Assembly: GCF_009857135.1 (NCBI RefSeq)
Contig: NZ_CP047318.1
Span: forward strand, 6,324,001-6,388,000
From: Streptomyces sp. HM190
GTDB lineage: Bacteria > Actinomycetota > Actinomycetes > Streptomycetales > Streptomycetaceae
Direction: 5' to 3'
DNA: 64,000 nt
Of this stretch, positions 7,870 through 16,948 are shown in pieces. The notes under the pieces are model-generated. The model had not been told where the DNA came from. It made no database searches and saw only the letters and a program-made list of their open reading frames with translations. A program made the translations under genes and the position numbers. How positions within the stretch are numbered: the first letter of the stretch is position 1; each line of letters begins with the position of its first letter.

Positions 7870-10437
7870 GTGATCACCCCCACCCGCACGCCAGCCCGTG
7901 AAAGATCCCGCATCAGGTCCCGGGCGCGAACAGCCCTGGTCACCGCAGTACTTGGAGTCACCGCCATGGCAGGCACCCTTCCCGCGACCGGGGCCCCCGC
8001 GGCCGCCGCCGCGGACCCGCAGCGCCTCACCGTCGACCTCTCCGCCTCCGAGGGACCCGTCATGCTGGGCGCCAACGGCGCGCTGTACGGCCTCAGCGAC
8101 GACGGGGTGCCCAGCGACGCCGCCCTCGCCCCCCTGAAGATCACCAGCATCTCGCAGAAGCCCGAGGGCGGCGCCCAGCACCCCAACGGCGACGCGCTGA
8201 CCGTCTCGAAGTCGTTCTTCCGCAACGGCGGCGGCGAGATCAACGTGATGATGCAGGACATCTACGCCAAGTGGCCCTACGAGGACCTCGGCATCGACGA
8301 CTACCTCCCCAAGGTCGACCGGATCGCCACGGAGATCGCGGCCGCCCCGAACAGCGACCGCTTCGTCTACATCCCCTTCAACGAGCCGGACCAGATCTGG
8401 TACAAGCTCGACGTCGCCGACCAGGCCCAGTACGAGAAGAACCGTGACCGGTTCTTCCAGGACTGGAAGACCGTGTACCGGCGCATCCGCGCCATCGACC
8501 CCGACGCGCGGATCGCCGGCCCCAACGAGGCCGCGTACCACACGCGGCTGCTGAGGGACTTCCTCGCCTTCGCCCAGCGCGAGGACGTCCTGCCCCAGAT
8601 CATGACCTGGCACGAACTGGGCTCCGGCTCGCTCCGCGACTTCCAGGGCCACTACGACGACTACCGTTCCCTGGAGCGGGAGTTGGGTATCGCCCCACTG
8701 AAGATCAACATCGATGAGTACGCCAACCGGCGCGACCTGTCCGTCCCCGGCCAGCTCGTGCAGTGGGTCTCGATGTTCGAGAGGAACAAGGTGTACGCCA
8801 ACCAGGCGTACTGGGACGCCGCCGGGAACATGGACGGCAACGTCGTCCGCTCCAACATCCCCAACGGTGGCTGGTGGTTCTTCCGCTGGTACGCGGGCCT
8901 CACCGGCGACACCGTGAAGGTCACCCCGCCGCAGGCGAACACCATCGACACCCTCCAGGGCCTCGCCTCCCTCGACCCCTCCCGCCGCCAGGCCCAGGTG
9001 CTGCTGGGCGGCTCGGACGGCGACACGGACGTCGTCGTCCGCGAGGTTCCCCGGTCCCTCTTCGGCCGTACGGTCACCGCGACCGTGGCCGAGGCCGCAT
9101 GGTCCGGCTACGAGGGGCAGCACGCCGCCCCCCGCGTCCTGAGCCGCACGAAGGTCCGGGTCGCCGCCGACGGCACGGTGACCGTCCCGCTGCGCGGGCT
9201 GCACAAGATGTCCGCCTACCGGATCGTCCTCACCCCCGGCGGCACCGGCACCCCGACCGCCCCCACCGTGCCCTGGACCTCGTCCCACGAGGCCGAGGAC
9301 GCCGCCATCACCGACGGCAGGGTCTACACCCAGGGCACCGTGAGCAATGCCAACGGCTACGCCGCCTCCGGCACCAAGGACGTCGGCTCCCTCAACCAGG
9401 CGGGCAGCAAGATCGACTTCACGGTGACCGTCCCCGAGGACGGCACGTACGACCTGGCGATCCTCTACGGCAACCAGTCCGGCGGCCCCGCCACCCAGAA
9501 GCTGTCCGTCGACGGCGGCGACCCGGTCACGGTCACCTACCCCTCCACCGAGAACTGGACCTACCGCGCCAAGAAGGACGTCCGCGTGGAGCTGTCGGCC
9601 GGCACCCACACCCTGACCCTCGCCAAGGGAGCCGCCGAGGTCACCCTCGACCGGATCGACCTCACCGCCCGCACCGCGCCGCCCGCCGCCTCCTACGAGG
9701 CCACCCTCGCCGACATCAGCGGCAGGCCGTCGTACGACTACTCCTCGTCGGCCGGCGTCGGCACCGGCGCCCTCGTCCTCCGCCCCGGCGACAGGGCGGT
9801 CTTCGACGTGTACGCCCCGCGCGACGGCTACTACCGGGTGGTGCCCCGGGCGTCGGCGCCGGTACGGCTCGCCCTGCACGGGCAGACGGTGGCGGCGGTG
9901 CCCGGCCGTCCGCTGAAGCTGTACCTCGTCGCGGGCAACAACCGGATCGAGACGACCGCCCGGCACTCCGCCGTGCGCTCGCTCGACGTGTCCGGCGACG
10001 GCTCGACCGACGGCACCCTCTCCTACGACGGCGCCGCGGCGACCCTCGCCGGCGGGGCCAGGCTGGTCGACTCGGCGCACGCCTCCGCCGGCTCCTACAT
10101 CGGCTGGCTCGGCAACGGCGCCGGCAGCACCGCCGAGTTCACCGTGGACGCGCCCACCGCCGGCCGCTACGTGCTGGTCGTCCACTACGCCCACAACGAC
10201 CGCCGCGACAACGGCCACGCCTACAACACCGACATCATGTCCCGCACGGCCGACATCACCGTGGGGACCGGAGCGGCGAAGAAGGTGACGTTCAAGAACA
10301 CCTGGAGCTGGGACGACTACTGGACCGTCGGCGTCCCCGTCGACCTCAGGAAGGGCGCCAACAAGGTGACCCTCGGCAACGCGGGCGCCTGGGCCCCGAA
10401 CATCGACCGCGTCGAACTGGGCCGCGTCGTCGGTTAG
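7870..10437 (+). CDS. Secreted clan GH-A-like glycosidase with CBM35-like modules
   Basis: The protein has 855 residues and starts at GTG 7870 with GGAGG 9 nt upstream. A long signal peptide (Arg-rich start, hydrophobic ALVTAVLGVTAMAG, PAAAAA cleavage near 48) leads to a TIM-barrel-like domain to about residue 380. FNEPD resembles the acid/base motif of clan GH-A, and INIDEYA could supply the nucleophile Glu. Then follow an Ig-like beta region and CBM35-like beta-sandwiches: one from about 475 (HEAEDAAI) to 600, and another at the C-terminus ending WAPNIDRVEL, with a further beta module between them. GH39 is the nearest family I can suggest, but the assignment is uncertain. Extracellular action on a plant glycan fits the locus. 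Confidence 0.7.
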   Translation: MITPTRTPARERSRIRSRARTALVTAVLGVTAMAGTLPATGAPAAAAADPQRLTVDLSASEGPVMLGANGALYGLSDDGVPSDAALAPLKITSISQKPEGGAQHPNGDALTVSKSFFRNGGGEINVMMQDIYAKWPYEDLGIDDYLPKVDRIATEIAAAPNSDRFVYIPFNEPDQIWYKLDVADQAQYEKNRDRFFQDWKTVYRRIRAIDPDARIAGPNEAAYHTRLLRDFLAFAQREDVLPQIMTWHELGSGSLRDFQGHYDDYRSLERELGIAPLKINIDEYANRRDLSVPGQLVQWVSMFERNKVYANQAYWDAAGNMDGNVVRSNIPNGGWWFFRWYAGLTGDTVKVTPPQANTIDTLQGLASLDPSRRQAQVLLGGSDGDTDVVVREVPRSLFGRTVTATVAEAAWSGYEGQHAAPRVLSRTKVRVAADGTVTVPLRGLHKMSAYRIVLTPGGTGTPTAPTVPWTSSHEAEDAAITDGRVYTQGTVSNANGYAASGTKDVGSLNQAGSKIDFTVTVPEDGTYDLAILYGNQSGGPATQKLSVDGGDPVTVTYPSTENWTYRAKKDVRVELSAGTHTLTLAKGAAEVTLDRIDLTARTAPPAASYEATLADISGRPSYDYSSSAGVGTGALVLRPGDRAVFDVYAPRDGYYRVVPRASAPVRLALHGQTVAAVPGRPLKLYLVAGNNRIETTARHSAVRSLDVSGDGSTDGTLSYDGAAATLAGGARLVDSAHASAGSYIGWLGNGAGSTAEFTVDAPTAGRYVLVVHYAHNDRRDNGHAYNTDIMSRTADITVGTGAAKKVTFKNTWSWDDYWTVGVPVDLRKGANKVTLGNAGAWAPNIDRVELGRVVG

Positions 10438-10617
10438 TGCCGCGGCAGGTGACGGCTGCCCGTCGAGGAGCGGCGTTCGGTGCGTGCTCTCGGCGTGCCG
10501 GGCTGGATGTACTTGGGCTCGTGCCCGGTGCGGCGGGAGTGCGTGCCGGGCGTCGCGACGGGGCGAACGTTGCCTGACGGGGCACTGGCACCGGCCGCAC
10601 GCACCCGGGACCCCCGA

Positions 10618-10657
10618 GGGCCCCTGCCCACCGGCGACCGCCGGTGGGCAGGGGCCC
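10618..10657 (+). terminator. Strong intrinsic-type terminator
   Basis: GGGCCCCTGCCCACCGG and its exact reverse complement form a 17-bp stem with a 6-nt loop. It lies between the convergent secreted glycosidase and sulfotransferase genes and can serve both directions. Confidence 0.85.
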
Positions 10658-10692
10658 TTCCCGTCCGGGCAGGGGACCGGAGCACACCGGCC

Positions 10693-11880
10693 TCAGGCCC
10701 GGTCGACCTCCGCCCGCAGTGCGTCGTACTCGGTGAACACCGCCGCCACGTCCTCGCGGGTCAGCCCGTAGCGGGCCAGGTCGTACCGGTGGGGGCGGTG
10801 GCCCTTGAGGCCCGTGGCGACCTCGGGGAGTCGGGCGGCGTCGGCGTCGGTCCAGCGGGCGCCGACCGCGTCGTACAGCCTCGGGGCGCCCGACGCCGGG
10901 TCGGAGCCCAGCCAGGAGTACGGCACGTCCACCACCGCCTCGCGCGGCAGGGCGGCGCGGGCCGCGAGACCGCGCCGTACCGAGCGGCTCAGCAGGTCGA
11001 GCCAGGTGGCGCCCAGACGGTGCAGGTCCACGGTGCGGCGGGAGAGGACCATGCCCACCTCGACCAGGCTGCAGAACGAGGCGACGGCGGTCGCCGGGTC
11101 GCGGTGCGTCCACACGAGCGTGGCGTCCGGGAACACCGAGTGCAGCGCGTCGAGGTTGCCGGTGTGGAAGGGCGACTTCAGGATCCAGCGGCGGCGCGGA
11201 CGGCCGTACTGGAGCACCTGGAGGGCCTGCTTCAGGTGGCGGTAGTCGGGGACGAAGTCCCGCTCGAAGTTCCAGGAGTGGTACTCCGGCAGATGGGCCT
11301 GGGACAGCGGCACCAGGGCGTGCGGCAGGAGGAACGTGCACTCCTCCGGGCCCTCGGCGGTCATGGGGTGGATCTCACGGAAGCGCGGGGCGAGCAGATG
11401 GGTGCCGGCGAGCATCCGGCGCGCCGACGTGACCGCCTTCCGCCGCTGCTCGGGCGACGGTTCGAGACCCGGGGCGAGCAGCTCCCAGAGCCGGGGACAG
11501 CGGTGGTCGCCCGAGAGGGAGAGCACACCGTGGGTGAGGGTGGTGGCGGTGCGCGGCAGGCCCACGACGAACACCGGCCGCTCGACGGGCTCCTCCTCGA
11601 TCGCCGGGTGCTCGGTGATCAGCCGCCGGATCCGGGCCCGGTTGGTGAGGTGCCGGCGCACGTGCGCCTGCGCGGACTGCCAGCCGACGGGGGAGAGTCC
11701 CTCGTCCCGCGCCCACTCCCGCAGCAGGAGCCGGAACCCGTCGACGAACCCCTCGTCACCCTCCGCCTGCCCGGCCCCGGTGAGGATCCGGTCGAGGACC
11801 CGGTCCGGGTCGCGCCGGGAACCGAGCGCCGGCCGGAGTAACAGGTTGGCCAGGGTCAGGGGGAGGGGAGTGGCGGACAC
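10693..11880 (-). CDS. Sulfotransferase family protein
   Basis: This 395-residue protein has the PAPS-binding signature of sulfotransferases. RPVFVVGLPRTATT (about 101-114) is the 5'-phosphosulfate loop, and WTHRDPATAVASFCSL is the 3'-phosphate-binding region. HGVLSLSGDHRCPRLWEL and WILKSPFHTGNLDAL are typical of the Sulfotransfer_3 type. It would transfer sulfate from PAPS to an unknown acceptor in the cytoplasm. The GTG at 11880 is preceded by GGAAGGA at 8 nt, better than a start further upstream. It is a single gene, convergent with the secreted glycosidase and separated from it by a strong terminator. Nothing links it to sugar uptake, so its place in the polysaccharide locus may be accidental. 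Confidence 0.85.
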   Translation of the reverse strand: MSATPLPLTLANLLLRPALGSRRDPDRVLDRILTGAGQAEGDEGFVDGFRLLLREWARDEGLSPVGWQSAQAHVRRHLTNRARIRRLITEHPAIEEEPVERPVFVVGLPRTATTLTHGVLSLSGDHRCPRLWELLAPGLEPSPEQRRKAVTSARRMLAGTHLLAPRFREIHPMTAEGPEECTFLLPHALVPLSQAHLPEYHSWNFERDFVPDYRHLKQALQVLQYGRPRRRWILKSPFHTGNLDALHSVFPDATLVWTHRDPATAVASFCSLVEVGMVLSRRTVDLHRLGATWLDLLSRSVRRGLAARAALPREAVVDVPYSWLGSDPASGAPRLYDAVGARWTDADAARLPEVATGLKGHRPHRYDLARYGLTREDVAAVFTEYDALRAEVDRA

Positions 11881-11992
11881 GGCGTGTTCCTTCCGGGTGA
11901 GGACGGGATCGGCGCCCGCCCGCGGTGGCACGGGCGCCGGTGGTCATCCTGCCGTTCCGGCGATCCCCCTCGGCTGCGGGGGTACGGCGCGG

Positions 11993-13195
11993 TCACCCCC
12001 CCTCCGCGTACCGGGACCGCAGCTCCGACAGCACGCCGAACGCCGCCGCCGTCAGCGGCACCGACAGCAGCATGCCGAGGACGCCGGCGATGGAGGCGCC
12101 CGCGGTGAGCGCCAGCAGGATCGCCGCCGGGTGCATCTGCACGGTCCGGCTGTGGATCATCGGCTGGAGCACGTTGCCCTCCAGGATCTGCACCGCGAAC
12201 ACCACACCGACCGCCCACAGCGCCGTCACCAGGCCCCGGTCGGCGAACGCCACCAGGATGGCCACCGCGCCCGACAGGAACGCGCCGAGGTAGGGGATGT
12301 ACGCGCCGACGAACACCAGCGCGCCCAGACCGACAGCGCCGGGCACCTGGAGGATCAGCAGACCGACGGCGATGCAGACGCCGTCGATGAAGGCGATGAT
12401 CGTCGTGCCCCGCATGAAGCCCTCGATCGCCTGGAAGGCGCGCCGGGCCATCACCTCCAGCGTCTCCCCACTGCCGCGCGGCGCGAGGGAGTGCAGCGAG
12501 GCGACCGCCTTGTCCGAGTCGCGCAGGAAAAAGAACATCAGCAGCAGCGCCAGGATCGCCATCGCGACGAACGAGCTGACCGCGCTGACCCCGGTGAGCA
12601 CCCCGGAGGCCGCCGTCCCGCCGAACTTCGACAGCAGCTCCTTGGCGTTCTTCGCGAGGTCGTCCAGCGACGTCCCGGCCAGCCCGAACTCGTCGCTCAG
12701 CGACTGCGCCGCGTCCCGCAGCGAGGCGATGATCTGGTCACCGGTGTCGATGAGCGCCGCCACCACGATGTAGGCGGCGCCGCCCATCACCACGACCACG
12801 GCCGCGCACGTCAGCCCGGCTGCGAGGGACTTGTTGAACCGCATCGCCACCAGCCGCCGGTAGAACGGCCCGAGCAGCGCCGTGCCGAGCAGCGCGAGCA
12901 GCACCGGCGTGACCGCCGTCTGGAACGTCACGCAGATCCACACCCCCACCGCGACGACACCGGTGACGAGCAGCGTCAGCGTGCTCCACACCGCGACGTG
13001 CCGCGCGGGCCCCGGCAGGAAGCCCCCGGACGCCACCGGCGCCGGCGGGGCGACCGCCGGCGGCACCTCCACAGGGGCGCCGCCGGTGGTCCGTATCGTC
13101 GTCCGCGTCCGGTGCAACGGTCCGCGCGGGGGCCCGCCCCTGCGGCCCGGCCGTCCCCCGCGCACCCGGCGGGGGTCTCCCGTACGGCTGTTCAT
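11993..13195 (-). CDS. AI-2E family transporter (PerM/YdiK-like membrane protein)
   Basis: This 400-residue integral membrane protein begins with about 75 residues of basic, proline-rich cytoplasmic sequence. Pairs of membrane spans follow (VWSTLTLLVTGVVAVGVWI; VTPVLLALLGTALL; LTCAAVVVVMGGAAYIVVAA), then a soluble amphipathic region (about 195-240) and a further span cluster. The C-terminal signature VQILEGNVLQPMIHSRTVQMHP is the best-known motif of the family. Members have been linked to autoinducer-2 export and to Na+/H+ antiport, so the substrate cannot be named from sequence. The ATG at 13195 follows a purine-rich GGAG. It is flanked by a sulfotransferase and a GH31 gene on the same strand. 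Confidence 0.88.
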   Translation of the reverse strand: MNSRTGDPRRVRGGRPGRRGGPPRGPLHRTRTTIRTTGGAPVEVPPAVAPPAPVASGGFLPGPARHVAVWSTLTLLVTGVVAVGVWICVTFQTAVTPVLLALLGTALLGPFYRRLVAMRFNKSLAAGLTCAAVVVVMGGAAYIVVAALIDTGDQIIASLRDAAQSLSDEFGLAGTSLDDLAKNAKELLSKFGGTAASGVLTGVSAVSSFVAMAILALLLMFFFLRDSDKAVASLHSLAPRGSGETLEVMARRAFQAIEGFMRGTTIIAFIDGVCIAVGLLILQVPGAVGLGALVFVGAYIPYLGAFLSGAVAILVAFADRGLVTALWAVGVVFAVQILEGNVLQPMIHSRTVQMHPAAILLALTAGASIAGVLGMLLSVPLTAAAFGVLSELRSRYAEGG

Positions 13196-13299
13196 GTCCT
13201 GTCGTCTCCGCTCGTTCAGGGTCGCGCGCACCCCCTGAAGATCACGGGATGGCCGTGGCGCCCTAGCGTAGACCCGGCGTTCGAACGGCCGCCGCCCGC

Positions 13300-15357
13300 C
13301 TACTCGGCGACCGGCAGCACCGCCCCGTCCCGCAGGAACACCGGGATGCGCTCCAGCGGCGCGTCCACGGTGACGGACGTGCCCCCGTCGTAGGTCTGCC
13401 CGGTCCACGCGTCGGTCCAGCGGGCGCCCGCCGGGAGGTACGTCGTCCAGGTCGTCGCACCCGCCTCCAGCACCGGCGCGACCAGCACGTCCCGGCCGAA
13501 CAGGTACGCGTCGTCGACCGACCAGGCCCGCTCGTCCCCGGGGAACTCCAGGAACAGCGGGCGCATGACGGGCAGACCGTCCTCATGGGCCTCCCGCATG
13601 ACACGCAGGACGTACGGCTTGATGCGCTCGCGCAGCCGCAGGTACCGCTCCAGGATTGCGCCGGCCTCCTCGCCGTACGACCAGACCTCGTTGGGGCCGC
13701 CGGTCATCTCCGGGCCCAGCGGCATGCCGGGCTCGCGGAAGCCGTGCAGCCGCATCAGCGGGGAGAACGCGCCGAACTGGAACCAGCGGACCATCACCTC
13801 CCGGTACGCCGGGTCGTCCGGGTCGCCCCCGTGGAAGCCGCCGATGTCGGTGTTCCACCAGGGGATGCCCGACAGCGCCGTGTTGAGGCCCGCCGCGATC
13901 TGCCGGCGCAGGGTCGGGAAGTCGGTGCCGATGTCACCGGACCACAGGGCGGCCCCGTACCGCTGGCTGCCCGCCCAGGCCGAGCGGTTGAGGGAGACGA
14001 TCTCGTCCTCGCCGGCCGCCTTCAGGCCCTCGTAGAAGGTGCGGGCGTTCTCCGCCGGGTAGAGGTTGCCGACCTCCAGCCCGGGGCCCGCCCAGTACCG
14101 CAGGTTCTCCTGGAAGCCCGGCTTCAGCTCCGGCTCGCAGGCGTCCAGCCAGAACGCCGTGATCCCGTACGGCTCCAGGTAGTTCTCCCGCACCCGCGCC
14201 CACACGAACTCCCGGGCCTCGGGGTTCGTCGCGTCGTAGAAGGCGACCTGGACGGTGGAGGCGACCTCCTTGTCGGGCCAGTCGGCGTGGGCCGTCGGAC
14301 CGTACTGCGTGCCGATGAACAAGCCGCGCTGGTCCATCACCGGGTGGTTCTCCGACAGCGGTGACACCGACGGCCACACCGACACCACGAGCTTGATGCC
14401 CATCCCGGCCAGTTCCGCCACCAGGGCCGCCGGGTCGGGCCACTCGCGCGGGTCGAACTTCCACTCCCCGAGGTGCGTCCAGTGGAAGAAGTCGCACACG
14501 ATCACATCGATCGGCAGGCCCCGGCGCTTGTACTCCCGTGCCACGGCGAGGAGTTCGTCCTGGGTGCGGTAGCGCAGCTTGCACTGCCAGAACCCCGCCG
14601 CCCACTCCGGGAGCATCGGCGTACGGCCCGTCACCGCGCTGTAGCGGCGCTGCGCGTCGGCCGGTTCACCCGCCGTGATCCAGTAGTCGATCTGCCGGGC
14701 CGAGTCCGCCACCCAGCGCGTCCCGTTGCCCGCGAGCTCCACCCGGCCGATCGCCGGGTTGTTCCACAGCAGGGTGTAGCCGCGGCTGGAGGTCAGCACC
14801 GGGATGCCCACCTCGGCGTTGCGCTGCACCAGGTCGAGGACCAGTCCCTTCTGGTCCAGCCGCCCGTGCTGGTGCTGGCCCAGTCCGTACAGCTTCTCGT
14901 CGTCGTACGCGGCGAACCGCTGCTCCAGCCGGTGGTGGCCGTTGCCGACCGCCGTGTAGAGGCGCGAGCCCGGCCACCAGAAGTGGGCGCGCTCCTCCGA
15001 CAGCAGTTCGTGGCCGTCGGCGGTGCGCGTGAACCGGATGAGGCCCTCGGCGCTGACCTCGGCGGTGAGCGCGCCGACCGTCAGCCGCCCCTGCCCCTGC
15101 TCGATCTTGACACTGCTCTCGGTGCTCTCCACCTCGTCGAGCAGGGCGCCCGGCAGCCCGTCGAGGAGGGGGCCGCCCAGGCGGGCGCGGACCCGGACCG
15201 CGTCGGGACCCCACGGCTCGATCCGCAGGGTCTCCTGGCGTCCGCTCCACTCCAGGGCGCCGTCCCGCTCACGGAACGTGCCGACGGTGGGGGAGGACTG
15301 GGCGAGGCTGACCGCGCCCGTCGGGGTCTGGTTGTCGTTCTCGGCAGACTGATTCAC
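13300..15357 (-). CDS. GH31 alpha-xylosidase-like glycoside hydrolase
   Basis: The protein has 685 residues: an N-terminal beta-sandwich, a TIM barrel with GFWQCKLRYRTQDELL, and C-terminal beta domains. AFWLDACEPE contains the predicted nucleophile Asp and LWSGDIGTDF the acid/base Asp. The WLDACEPE form is one I associate with alpha-xylosidases rather than alpha-glucosidases. It would remove alpha-xylose from xyloglucan oligosaccharides. No signal peptide is visible, so it is probably cytoplasmic. The GTG at 15357 has AGGAG 7 nt upstream; the ATG at 15402 would add 15 residues without a good site. It lies 118 nt downstream of a LacI regulator on the same strand and may be read from its promoter. 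Confidence 0.88.
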   Translation of the reverse strand: MNQSAENDNQTPTGAVSLAQSSPTVGTFRERDGALEWSGRQETLRIEPWGPDAVRVRARLGGPLLDGLPGALLDEVESTESSVKIEQGQGRLTVGALTAEVSAEGLIRFTRTADGHELLSEERAHFWWPGSRLYTAVGNGHHRLEQRFAAYDDEKLYGLGQHQHGRLDQKGLVLDLVQRNAEVGIPVLTSSRGYTLLWNNPAIGRVELAGNGTRWVADSARQIDYWITAGEPADAQRRYSAVTGRTPMLPEWAAGFWQCKLRYRTQDELLAVAREYKRRGLPIDVIVCDFFHWTHLGEWKFDPREWPDPAALVAELAGMGIKLVVSVWPSVSPLSENHPVMDQRGLFIGTQYGPTAHADWPDKEVASTVQVAFYDATNPEAREFVWARVRENYLEPYGITAFWLDACEPELKPGFQENLRYWAGPGLEVGNLYPAENARTFYEGLKAAGEDEIVSLNRSAWAGSQRYGAALWSGDIGTDFPTLRRQIAAGLNTALSGIPWWNTDIGGFHGGDPDDPAYREVMVRWFQFGAFSPLMRLHGFREPGMPLGPEMTGGPNEVWSYGEEAGAILERYLRLRERIKPYVLRVMREAHEDGLPVMRPLFLEFPGDERAWSVDDAYLFGRDVLVAPVLEAGATTWTTYLPAGARWTDAWTGQTYDGGTSVTVDAPLERIPVFLRDGAVLPVAE

Positions 15358-15475
15358 GGGACGGCTCCTGGAAGGAAGGAGTGACAGGAAGCGTGGGTTC
15401 ACAGGGAGCGTCGGTACGGGGGAGAAGAGACGGTCGCCGGCCGGTGGGCGATGCCCCGCCCGGCCCCCCGTCGGG

Positions 15476-16486
15476 TCAGCCGCCGCTCAGCGGTCCGGTG
15501 CTCGCGCGGACCGTCAGCTCGGGGGCGAGCAGGACCACTTCCTCCGTCTCCCGCCCGTCGAGCTTGGCGACGAGCTGCTCCACGGCCCGCCGCCCCATCT
15601 CCGGGGCGGGGATGGCGACCGAGGTCAGCCGCACCGACGCCTGCATGGCGACCTGCTCCGGGCAGACGGCGATCACCGAGACGTCCTCGGGGACCGCCCG
15701 GCCCTGCTGACGCAGCAGCGCGAGCAGCGGCTCGACCGCGGACTCGTTCTGCACGACGAACCCCGAGGTGCCCGGCCGTTCGTCGAAGATCCGGGCCAGC
15801 GTCGCGGCCATCGCGTCGTAGCCGCCCTCGCAGGGCCGGTGCAGCACCCGCAGCTCCAGCTCGCGTGCCCGGGACCGCAGCCCGTCGAGGGTGCGCTCGG
15901 CGAAACCGGTGTGCCGCTCGTACACCGCGGGCGCCTCGCCGATGACGGCGATCTCGCGATGGCCGAGCGTCGCCAGGTGCTCCACGCACAGCGCGCCGGT
16001 CGCCCTGAAGTCGAGGTCGACGCAGGTCAGGCCGCTGGTGTCGGCGGGCAGCCCGATGAGCACCGACGGCTGGTCGGTGTCGCGCAGCAGCGGCAGGCGC
16101 TCGTCGTCGAGCTCGACGTCCATCAGGATCATCGCGTCGGCGAGCCCGCTGCCGGTGACCCGGCGGACCGCGTCGGGGCCCTCCTCGCCGGTGAGCAGCA
16201 GCACGTCGTAGCCGTGGGTCCGGGCCGTGGTCGCCACCGCGATGGCGATCTCCATCATCACGGGGACGTACATGTCCGTCCGCAGCGGGACCATCAGCGC
16301 GATGATGTTGGACCTGCTGCTCGCCAGGGCGCGCGCCCCGGCGTTCGGGTGGTAGCCCAGCTCCTGGATGCTCTGTTCGACCCGCTGGCGGGTGCCGGCG
16401 GAGATGGACCGCTTGCCGCTGAGGACATAGCTCACCGTGCTCGCCGAGACTCCGGCGTGCTGGGCGACCTCGGCGAGGGTGACCAT
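15476..16486 (-). CDS. LacI/GalR-family transcriptional regulator
   Basis: The protein has 336 residues. A LacI DNA-binding domain lies at the N-terminus (LAEVAQHAGVSASTVSYVLSG, about 4-24, then the hinge), followed by a sugar-binding sensor domain ending in VSVIAVCPEQ, where the family's usual F/G-F/Y-D-D is altered. The ATG at 16486 has GGAG 8 nt upstream; a TTG at 16498 is less likely. Two palindromes lie 18 and 109 bp upstream, so autorepression is likely. The GH31 gene lies downstream on the same strand, making its expression the obvious target. The ligand is probably a xylo- or gluco-oligosaccharide, which is inference. Confidence 0.9.
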   Translation of the reverse strand: MVTLAEVAQHAGVSASTVSYVLSGKRSISAGTRQRVEQSIQELGYHPNAGARALASSRSNIIALMVPLRTDMYVPVMMEIAIAVATTARTHGYDVLLLTGEEGPDAVRRVTGSGLADAMILMDVELDDERLPLLRDTDQPSVLIGLPADTSGLTCVDLDFRATGALCVEHLATLGHREIAVIGEAPAVYERHTGFAERTLDGLRSRARELELRVLHRPCEGGYDAMAATLARIFDERPGTSGFVVQNESAVEPLLALLRQQGRAVPEDVSVIAVCPEQVAMQASVRLTSVAIPAPEMGRRAVEQLVAKLDGRETEEVVLLAPELTVRASTGPLSGG

Positions 16487-16503
16487 CCAGCTCTCCAAGC
16501 GTG

Positions 16504-16517
16504 TTTAAGCGCTTCGA
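16504..16517. promoter_or_regulatory. LacI-type operator (proximal)
   Basis: TTTAAGCGCTTCGA contains the perfect core AAGCGCTT with a central CG and an imperfect left flank. It lies 18 bp upstream of the LacI gene start at 16486 and shares its core and right half with the distal site. Confidence 0.7.
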
Positions 16518-16594
16518 CTGCGCATGGGTTCCGTACGGGGTGATGTGAGGGTGGCTCGACAGTAGCTCGGTGGTGAGTGCGTGTCCATAGGTTG

Positions 16595-16608
16595 TCGAAG
16601 CGCTTCGA
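16595..16608. promoter_or_regulatory. LacI-type operator (distal)
   Basis: TCGAAGCGCTTCGA is a perfect 14-bp palindrome whose centre is 91 bp from the proximal operator, close to nine helical turns. That spacing allows a repressor tetramer or two dimers to act together over the divergent region. Confidence 0.75.
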
Positions 16609-16948
16609 TACCCGCTGGGCGCCCAGAAGTGTGGGGGAAGGGTGTCGTGCGGCGGGTGCGGGGTTCGCGAGGGCTCGTCGCGTGGTTCTCCGCACCCCGT
16701 TCGGGCGCCCTCGGCGGCCGGAGGTGCCGTACGTCCCAGCTTAGGGCCGGGGGGACGGCCTACGGCCGTGGCGGGCGGGCAGTGGCCGGTCGGGCGGCCA
16801 AGGTGTGGGCGGTCACCGGCGGCCGAACGCGGACGCGAGGGGTGGCGGGGGGCGTCCGGATCGGGTACCAACGATCGAGTAGCACCGCTAAGTGACCAAT
16901 CAGGTACTCATCCGGTACAAGATCCCGATTCGCGGCGAGGTGAGCCTC

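Larger units (their letters stand above)
16487..16948. other. Intergenic region between lacI-type gene and acyl-CoA dehydrogenase
   Basis: These 462 nt hold two LacI-type operators (16504-16517 and 16595-16608) in the half nearer the regulator. The remaining GC-rich DNA shows no gene. I could not place a convincing promoter for the acyl-CoA dehydrogenase within it. Confidence 0.7.

Noticed and set aside
3543..8261. Minus-strand open frame of about 1570 codons spanning the GH36, LacI and permease region
   Set aside because: It overlaps well-supported genes in other frames and its translation is low-complexity Arg/Gly/Ala sequence.
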